Of a DNA stretch of 64,000 nt, positions 38,647 through 47,600 are shown piece after piece. A model generated the notes under the pieces. That model was not told the origin of the DNA. It saw only the letters and a program-made list of their open reading frames with translations, and made no database searches. Position 1 is the stretch's first letter, and every line of letters starts with the position of its first letter. The stretch is from positions 97,885,918 through 97,949,917 of the forward strand of contig OZ021721.1 of NCBI GenBank assembly GCA_963978545.1, written 5' to 3'. Source of the stretch: Linyphia triangularis. Taxonomy: Eukaryota > Arthropoda > Arachnida > Araneae > Linyphiidae. The position numbers were made by a program, and so were the translations under genes.

Positions 38647-41600
38647 TTCTGGGATAATTTTTCTTTTAATTTTTTTTTTATTAATTAACAAATATTATAA
38701 ATAAACGATTTCTAATAAAGCTACATCTCTGAAATTTTCTAGATAAGTATAGTTTCGGCCTTCTAATTGGATTTTTGCTAAACAGAATTTTAAAATTTTG
38801 ATTTCTTTTTTTTTAAATTAATTTTTTTAATTAATTAACAAATATTTCATAAAACGATTTTTAATAGGACTACAGCTCTGAAATTTTCAACATAATTAGT
38901 TTTGGCCTTCAAATTAGACTTTTGACAAACATAATTTAAAATTTTGATTAGCTTTTTTTTAATTAATTTTTGTAATTAACAAATATTTTACTAAACGATT
39001 TCTAATTGGCTATAGTTCTGAAATTTGAAACATAAGTAGTTTTTGCCTTTTAATTGGTCTTTTGAAAAATAGAATTTCTTCTAATAGGCCAAGAGCTTTG
39101 AAAATTTCAACATAGTTATGGCCTTCTAATTTTGTTTTTTACAAATAAGTGTTAAAATATTCTCAAATGGGTGTTATATTATTGTATTACCAGGGATTTT
39201 TTTTTTTTTTTTTTGCTTCTTGACAGGGTAGGGGCTTCTAATATTAAGGGTTTACGTAGCAATAACTTTTTAGGGAATGAAGCGAGCTTATGCTTGCATA
39301 GCAATGAACCTTTCAACGTGTGAAGTAGCCTGTGCTTATGTGTCAATGAACTTTTCAGAGAGCAAAGAAAGCCATCTTGGTTTTGGGTATCAATGAATCA
39401 TCCTGCGAACAAAGCGTCAAAAGTTGGAACCTATACACCAATTACGGATCTCGGTCGGCAACGCAACTCTAACTAAAATATTGCACATAGCACAATTTCG
39501 CAGCGAAGCACGGGTACTATTCAGCTAGTTGCGAATAAAAACGAAAACTAATTAACTTCTGAAGTAATTCAGGAGATCATGCCTCTAGTGGCGCCATCTA
39601 GTTATAACTGGGGGACTAAATAGGGGAAAATGCAAAATTTTAAAGTAATAAAGAGATGGGAAATAAATATCATTAATATATATATATAGTTTAAAAGACA
39701 CGAGTCATATCTAATACGATCAGATTTTTCTGATTAAAAAATCAGGACATGTCTCTGCTATGGGAAAGGGATAATTTTTTTTACGTATTTATTTATGGAG
39801 TTCGGAACACACAATTCTAAAATCTTCAATGTTTGCGGTTTTTTCGGAAGATATACAATATACATTGTAATTCATAGGTTTATTTAACTTTTTTTATTAG
39901 CTTTCAACCATACTTAATATATTTTTTTGAGGCTATAATCCAGAAACTCTGCAGAAATATGACAAGTTAATTTTAGTTATTAACAAAGATTTCAGAGTAA
40001 TTGCAGAAAGTTGTGCCTTCTCAGAATTCCAAATTTTACTAACAATAGAAAATGTTCTTTCAATATCTGCAGTTTTCCCGACAAACTAAAGCTGAATTCC
40101 ACAATTTTCATAATTTGGCAATTTCAATTGAATGCTGGTGGAAATGTAAATGGGTAATGTAAATGTCGTCAAAATCACTAAGACCACATACAGATCACAA
40201 TGTGATATCGCAGTGACAAAGCTTTCGTTGCGAAAATCGCATAAATCACATGGATGTCGCCAAAATCACTAATATCACATACAGATCACAATGTGATATC
40301 GCAGTGACAAAGTTTTCGTTGCGAAAATCGCATAAATCACATGGATGTCGCCAAAGTCACTAAGATCACATACAGATCACAATGTGATATCGCAGTGACA
40401 AAGTTTTCGTTGCGAAAATCGCATAAATCACATGGATGTCGCCAAAGTCACTAAGATCACATACAGATCACAATGTGATATCGCAGTGACAAAGTTTTCG
40501 TTGCGAAAATCGCATAAATCACATGGATGTCGCCAAAATCACTAAGATCACATACAGATCACAATGTGATATCGCAGTGACAAAGCTTACGTTGCGAAAA
40601 TCGCATAAATCACACGGATGTCGCCAAAGTCACTAAGATCACATACAGATCACAATGTGATATCGCAGTGACAAAGCTTTCGTTGCGAAAATCGCATAAA
40701 TCACATGGATGTCGCCAAAATCACTAAGATCACATACAGATCACAATGTGATATCGCAGTGACAAAGTTTTCGTTGCGAAAATCGCATAAATCACATGGA
40801 TGTCGCCAAAGTCACTAAGATCACAATGTGATATCGCAGTGACAAAGTTTTCGTTGCGAAAATCGCATAAATCACATGGATGTCTCCAAAATCACTAAGA
40901 TCACATACAGATCACAATGTGATATCGCAGTGACAAAGCTTACGTTGCGAAAATCGCATAAATCACACGGATGTCGCCAAAGTCACTAAGATCACATACA
41001 GATCACAATGTGATATCGCAGTGACAAAGCTTTCGTTGCGAAAATCGCATAAATCACATGGATGTCGCCAAAATCACTAAGATCACATACAGATCACAAC
41101 GTGACATCGCAGCGACAAAGCTTTCGTTGCGAAAATCGCATAAATCACATAGATGTCGCCAAAGTCACTAAGATCGCATACTGATCACAATGTGATATAG
41201 CAGTGACGTGAGATTCGTTGATAAAATCACATAGATGTCCCCAAAATCACATAGAGATCACACTGATACCACAAAAATAGCATAAATGTTAAAATGTGAT
41301 ATCCCTGTGTATCCCTGTGATATCGCAAAATTACGTCTTATATCACATACATGTCACAAAATGACTTATTTGTGATTTTCATTATATAAAATTATTTTGG
41401 GATATCACTGGATGTCGCTGCCATATCACTAAGTAACATCACGACTTCGTCACAGTGTGATGTCGCTGCGATATCACATGGAAGTCGAAAGTGACGTGAA
41501 CTTTTGCGACATCGCTGCGATATCCCATGCAAGTCACATTGTGACCGTGATCTTTGCGACGAAAAACTTCGTTGCAGTGACGTAACTGTGACAAAGATGG

Positions 41601-44600
41601 TTAGTAGGGCACACCATCACTTATCAACTTCCAACAGATGGCTGCAGAACAGCTTACTGATGTGGAATTGCAGAGGATTTTGTCATCCCCAAATACAACG
41701 TCCCTAGGGTTACAGCCATTGTCTATTGGCCAACCAGCAGTTACTCTCTACTGTGACATTTCGACAAAATGCATTCGTCCTTTTGTGCCAGAACTATTTC
41801 GTCGAGAGGTGTTCAATAATCTTCACTCCCTTTCTCATCCAGGTGTTCGAGCATCAGTGAAACTGATTGGAGAAAGATACGTCTGGCCATCAATGAATGC
41901 AGACATCTCATCATGGGCACGCACATGCCTGCAGTGTCAACAATCCAAGGTGTCAAGACATACCAGAAACACAGTTGGCAGTATTGTTCCACCCAGTGCA
42001 AGGTTCGAGCATGTCCACATCGACCTGGTAGGCCCCCTTCCTCCATCGGAAGGTTTTCGCTATTGTCTCACATGTGTTGACAGATTTTCGAAATGGCCAG
42101 AAGCTTTTCCTTTGGTGGACATCACAGCAGACACAGTTGCCAAAGCTTTCTACAGTGGTTGGGTTTCTCGCTTCGGCACCCCACTCAGGTTGACAACTGA
42201 CCAGGGGACACAATTTGAGTCTTCTTTACATGATGCACTGACCAAGTTCCTGGGAACAGCTCGTCAAAGAACAACACCTTACCACCCGGCATCAAACGGC
42301 CTTGTTGAGAGATTTCATCGACAGTTAAAGGCGGCAATCATGGCCCACGGAAACCCTCAGTGGACAGCAGTTCTGCCGACAATCCTTTTGGGTTTCAGAG
42401 CTGCATGGAAGGAAGATCTACAGGCTACTACAGCCGAGATGGTATATGGTTCAACTATCCGCATTCCTGGAGAATTCCTATGCCCCTCATCAAGTGTTCC
42501 TGACCCAACTACATTTGTGGGGAAGATGCGAGAGGCAATGAGTAAGCTACTCCCTCCAAATCCCCAGCTACATGGCAAACAGTCAGTTTTCATCAGCAAA
42601 GATCTGCCTACATGCAGTCACGTTTTTTTGAGAACGGATGCAGTGAAGAAAAGTCTGCAACCACCTTATGAAGGCCCTTTTGAAGTTGTCAGTCGGGGTG
42701 AGAGATTCTTCAAAATTCGAAGGGGCACCAAGGAGACAACAATAAATATAGAACGTCTCAAGCCAGCCTACATAGCAAAGGAAGCTGACAGAAAGGCACT
42801 ACCTGCAACAGATGCATCTACAACTACAACTAGCTCTCAAACAGAACCAGCATTGCCCCAGCAAGAAGCTCCAAATCCGGTCCTGGTAACGAGGACTACT
42901 CGATCAGGAAGAAGGGTGAAATTCAACAGCAGATACCTTTAATGTCTCGCTATCGCTGGTGGGGGGCTACTGTGGCGCCTACCACAGCCCACCAGAAACC
43001 ATACTCTGACGTCATGCCAAGAACTCTATTCCATCTAATGATGAAGAGAAGGACCTGGCAACAAAAGTTAATGTTGACTTGAAGAGCTCAGATTTTAAAC
43101 AGTTGATGTTCACGCTAAATGCAATGTTATGTTTGTCCAATTGTAACGCAACCTACTTCATTTAAATTTAATTGTTTTAATCCTATTCTTAAGTAAATAA
43201 ATAGTAACTGTTATGTACGAGAGCACAGAGAGTGTTATTTACCATAGATATAACACGCACACGTGCTTCACTACAGACACTTCTAAATAATGCAAATAAA
43301 AGTCTTATTAATAGGGAATTCTTCCACCATTGGCTTTGATTACTTCAAAAATTCGATTTAACATCGAATCATATAAAGTTTGAATTTCTGTTTGGCAGAA
43401 ATTGTCCCATACATAATTCAAAGTTCTCCGAAGCTCAACTATAGATTTAAACTGCTTGCCTTCCGCGTAAACGCGACGAACAATCATTGCCCATATGTTC
43501 TCTATAATGTTGAAGTCCGGGCTATTAGCAGGCCATGGCAAAACCTGAACATTATTTGCTGCAAACCAATTTTTAACCCCATTAGCTGTGTGAATTGATG
43601 CTCCGACCTGTTGAAAAATCCAGTCATTTCCGCCTGGCTCAATGCCGTAGGGAAGGAGATCTGAATTCAAGACTTGGATGTAATCTGTGTGTTTCTGCCT
43701 GCCACTCAGGAACACTAGGCTTGTTCTTCCTCCGTACCCGACTGTCAACCAAATCATTAAACTCCCTCCTCCCATCTGTCGGGTAGAATAAGCCTTTTCT
43801 TCAGTACCGAGACAGTGCCAATAGTATTTGTAGCCATCTGGACAGTCTAAATTAAATCTTTTCTCATCAGAAAATATAACGGAGGTTCATTCTGACGTCC
43901 AGAACATGTGGTTTTTAGCCCAGTCCAGTCAGTGTTCAATGTGCCTTTCATTCCATTTGGGATGGTGCTTCCTTTTTCGGAATACGAAATTTTCGGACCT
44001 TTTTATATAGTTGTAGACAGTTCTTCTTGAAACATAGGGACATCTTGTTTACATAGGGTAATGAAAGTAAAACATTCGTTAATTTTTTTATTTATTTTTT
44101 GCATTTCTCCACGTTTTGGAACACCTTGATTTCCAAAAAAGTGGTCAAGAAAAAACGTCTGTCTGTGTGTCTGTGGTCAGCATAACTCCCGCACAAATTG
44201 ACCTACGATGTTCAAATTTTGTATTCGGGTAAGTGGTTGCCATGGGATCTACCATTAAGGTTTTCATCAAAATCGCGCATACACACGGGATTAAAATCAT
44301 GAAAAAATCATGTTTCTCATCAATTGATAAAAAACAAGTCTAACGATTTTGATAAAATCTCTGTGCTAATGACTCTTAAGGTGCTCGAATCGTCCTCAAT
44401 TTCGAATTTCCTGTAGAAATGCTATAAAAGCGTAAAAGGTTGAAAACGATTATCGTTAACACAGAGCTCTCTCCCTCTGAGTATCACCCATCAAATAATG
44501 ATTTTTTTCAGTTTTACGCACAAGAAAAGACAATGTAATGTCTATCGAATGTCTGCCCATGTAAAAATTATTGCCAAGAATATCGCCAAACTGGTCTTTT

Positions 44601-47600
44601 TTTATTTAAATTAATGAAAATATGAAAACGGTAAATAACTATATAAATTTTAATGCAATGACCAATATTATAGAGTAATTGAAAGTTTTGCGATATTCCA
44701 CACCCCTAATTTTATTTGTGTTGTTATGCCCAATATTATAGGAAAATTTAGATATTCTACGATGAAACTCTTGATCATTTAAACTAAATAATTGTACTTT
44801 ATCCATTGATTATCATAATTATATGTAATTGCCAATTGATAATCATAATTATATGTTTGGCATGTGCCAAATTTATATGTATCCAAAATGATGTTGAATG
44901 CAATTAACAATTTCCTGAACTTTGAACAAAATATGGACTTAATAGACCCTTTTCATTCCAAGCAATGATTTAAAATGAAATCAGCTGAAATGCATTAAAA
45001 GAATATTTAATAGTAAAAAAAAAGCAAAAAAAAAAAAAGCATACCGATTTATTCCACGCCTTGATAGTTTTTGCTGCGCCATCTGTCATAGCTATTGGAC
45101 ATGAATACAATCCAGATGATGGTGCATACAAATACAATTTACATATTTGATAGAGACGGCTAAAAGACACAAAAAAAAATTACCATAATAAGTAATGATT
45201 AAACACCATCAAGAAGACTTCGTATGGACGTAAATAAAAAGCATACATTTTAACTGAAAAAAATGCTTACCAACCTCCAATAATCAAATTTTTGCTCATA
45301 TGCTATGGCTATAAGGCCTTCCTCAGCACAGATATCGTGTTGTCTCTTCCAAGCATTGCATGTTTTCAAATCATCAACTCGTTGACCCCATGCATTATAT
45401 GCTGTTAAAGTAGGTGGATTCAATTCACATTCCCAACCCAGATCATCTATCTCATGAGTAATTCTATTACCAAAACGACGAAGATCGTCGAATATTTCTT
45501 TATCTATAAAATAAGATAAATATGAAAAGCATAACATATTTACAAAATTAAATTAACAGAATGTACATCATTAATATATTCATCATGATCATTGGCACTA
45601 CAGCCCCTGAAGGTACTGACCTCCTTTAAGACTTTTCTCCATTCCACTCGATTAGTAGCCTTGTAGCGATGTGCGCTAACGGGAGTCGAACCAGGAACTC
45701 TTAGATCCGTAGACAGACACTCTACCGCTATTCAAAAGTAATATCACTAGTGCCTATTGTATCTGTCTTTTGTACACGAGACCACCACATAGCCCCTTCC
45801 CAGTGAGTCGCGAAGGGAGCGAACGATTGAGTTGCTTGCGTGTGAGTTGAGTGGGTTGCGTGTTTGGAAGTGAATCGCCAAAGATGCCGTGATGATTGTG
45901 TGGCAGTCGTGTAGTATTTTTCAGAAGGCGCCGATAGATGGCAACATGATTCAGTTGTTCGGTAGTCACCAATGTAGCGATGTAGCTAACGGGGAACCGA
46001 ACCAGGGACTTCTAGATCAGTAAACAGGTGCTTTAACCACTAGATAAAAGATATCTCTAGTGCCTAGGTGTTGTATCGGTCTTTTGTACACGAAACCACC
46101 ACAGCCTTTTGTTCCCAGTTAGAAATTCCCACACATTTTAAATCCTCCTCGACCTGATCAATCCATCTAATTCTTGATCTTCCTCTGGGTCGAGATCCGC
46201 TTGGGTTTCCGTTTATAAATCTTCTAGCTGTTCTACTAGGCTCCATTCTCTCTACATGGCCGAGCCATTCGATTCTCCATCTTCTTATCTCTGTGACTAA
46301 ACTCCATTCATTAGTATATTATTTGACTAAAATTGCGTTTCTTCACCAATAGAACATTTATCTAAAGTCTTGGCTGCTCAATTTGTGGACCAATATTGCT
46401 GCTTTCCCCCCTCCCCCTTTTTTTTTTCCTAGTGGGCAATTACTACCATCTGTTGGTCCAAACTTAAATTAAACGTTTAAGATTGTATAATTTAATTCAC
46501 TAGTTAAAAAGTGGGAGGCGCTCTTTTATAAATAGAAGGACAAAAAACATGCGAAGTCAAAAGCGATAGGACCTTAAGACCTTAAAGTGTATATTGTATT
46601 AGTTGAACTTTAGCCGGATTTCGACCCCTCCTTACCCCTATTGCCTTAGCTCAGCTTCTACTATAACTAGAACCTTGGTTTTTTTTTTCTTTTTTTTTTT
46701 TTTTCTATCATGTTGCCCCTAGTTGAGTAGACAATAAATAACAATATAATTGTTAATATTGAATTAGGGAATATGGTGAAAACTTACTTTGAAAATCGCC
46801 GAAATTACGGAATTTTGTTCTTCATCTCCTTCTGATTGTAACCAAAACTTCAGGCGCAGAGCCAAAACGGTTTGGTGAATTTTAGCCATTCTTTTCTTTT
46901 AAATATTATTTATTCTTTACAGCATGATAAGGGGAAGTGCCTTTTGTTATTTTTAATAAGTACAAGGTTCTCAATTTCCAGAAGTTTGACATTTTAGCCA
47001 TGGTAATGACTGATAAATTAAACAGCAATATTTTGGATATTTTTTTTTTTTTTTTGCTCAATATATATCTAACTTTGATACTTTAAGTTGAACCATTGAA
47101 ACAGTTTTCTCCCGTTTGATCCTAGTAAAAACACTAATGCTGGTAGCTTTAAGGTTGGATGCTGGCAGTGGTGGTTATACTATCAGCAAACAGTTAATCA
47201 GATTTATCATATAATAATGATGAACAAGCCACCGATTGGTTTTGATCTAATATTAAAGCGTTCCTTTAAAAACAACAATTGATTGATTGATTGATTGATT
47301 TTGTCTGTGTGTTTGTTTTTATTTTATTTTTGTTTTAATGTAGATGTTGCATAATAATAATCGAAACTTAGTTGATTTGCAACTTACTTGAGTTAAAATT
47401 TGTTTCTCGTTGAATCATTGTTAATGAAAAATTGCCTTTTGGTTTTAAAATTCATCACTGATAATCAATAAACAAAAATACATTCCTTCAAAAGTCATAG
47501 TTCAATAAGAATACTTACTTACTTCACTCGGAATATTGCGATTCAAAAATCTCTGAAGAGGAATATCTGCAAGAAATGGATTGTACAATTTTGGTTTTTT

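Larger units (their letters stand above)
18539..41609. mobile_element. Giant 23-kb foldback-type element with satellite-array arms
   Basis: The outermost 13 bp are CCCTAATAACCAT at left and, inverted, CCCTACTAACCAT at right. CA lies on both sides (18537-18538 and 41610-41611). Removing the element and one CA joins the two halves of gypsy pol in frame. Next to the ends are about 200-350 bp of unique GATATC- and GTGAC-rich sequence. Then come inverted arrays of one 91-bp unit, about 2.2 kb at left and about 1.1 kb at right. The interior (about 21.0-40.15 kb) holds older degenerate transposons, a possible two-exon gene, and no recognised transposase. The architecture resembles foldback/Galileo elements, but the ends and the 2-bp target match no superfamily I can name. 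Confidence 0.85.
15466..43275 (+). mobile_element. Ty3/gypsy retrotransposon, interrupted by a 23-kb insertion
   Basis: Two 305-bp LTRs, identical by eye, bound a gag-pol region, with GACA on both sides (15462-15465 and 43276-43279). Without the insertion the element is about 4.7 kb, a normal gypsy size. Order: LTR, primer site, gag, protease, reverse transcriptase, RNase H, (insertion), integrase, polypurine tract, LTR. One nonsense codon and the large insertion make this copy unable to express complete Pol. Confidence 0.95.

Noticed and set aside
18539..41609. Maverick/Polinton or large DNA-virus-like insertion
   Set aside because: No polymerase B, ATPase, capsid or protease frames were seen in the interior. 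The ends do not begin AG and the target repeat is 2 bp, not 6.
18539..41609. Two separate satellite blocks brought together by an assembly join
   Set aside because: Matching terminal 13-mers and restoration of the pol frame after removing one CA are hard to get by a join. Misassembly still cannot be excluded without reads.
43280..43310. Extension of the gypsy target repeat to 5 bp
   Set aside because: Only GACA matches on both sides; the fifth base differs whichever way it is aligned.
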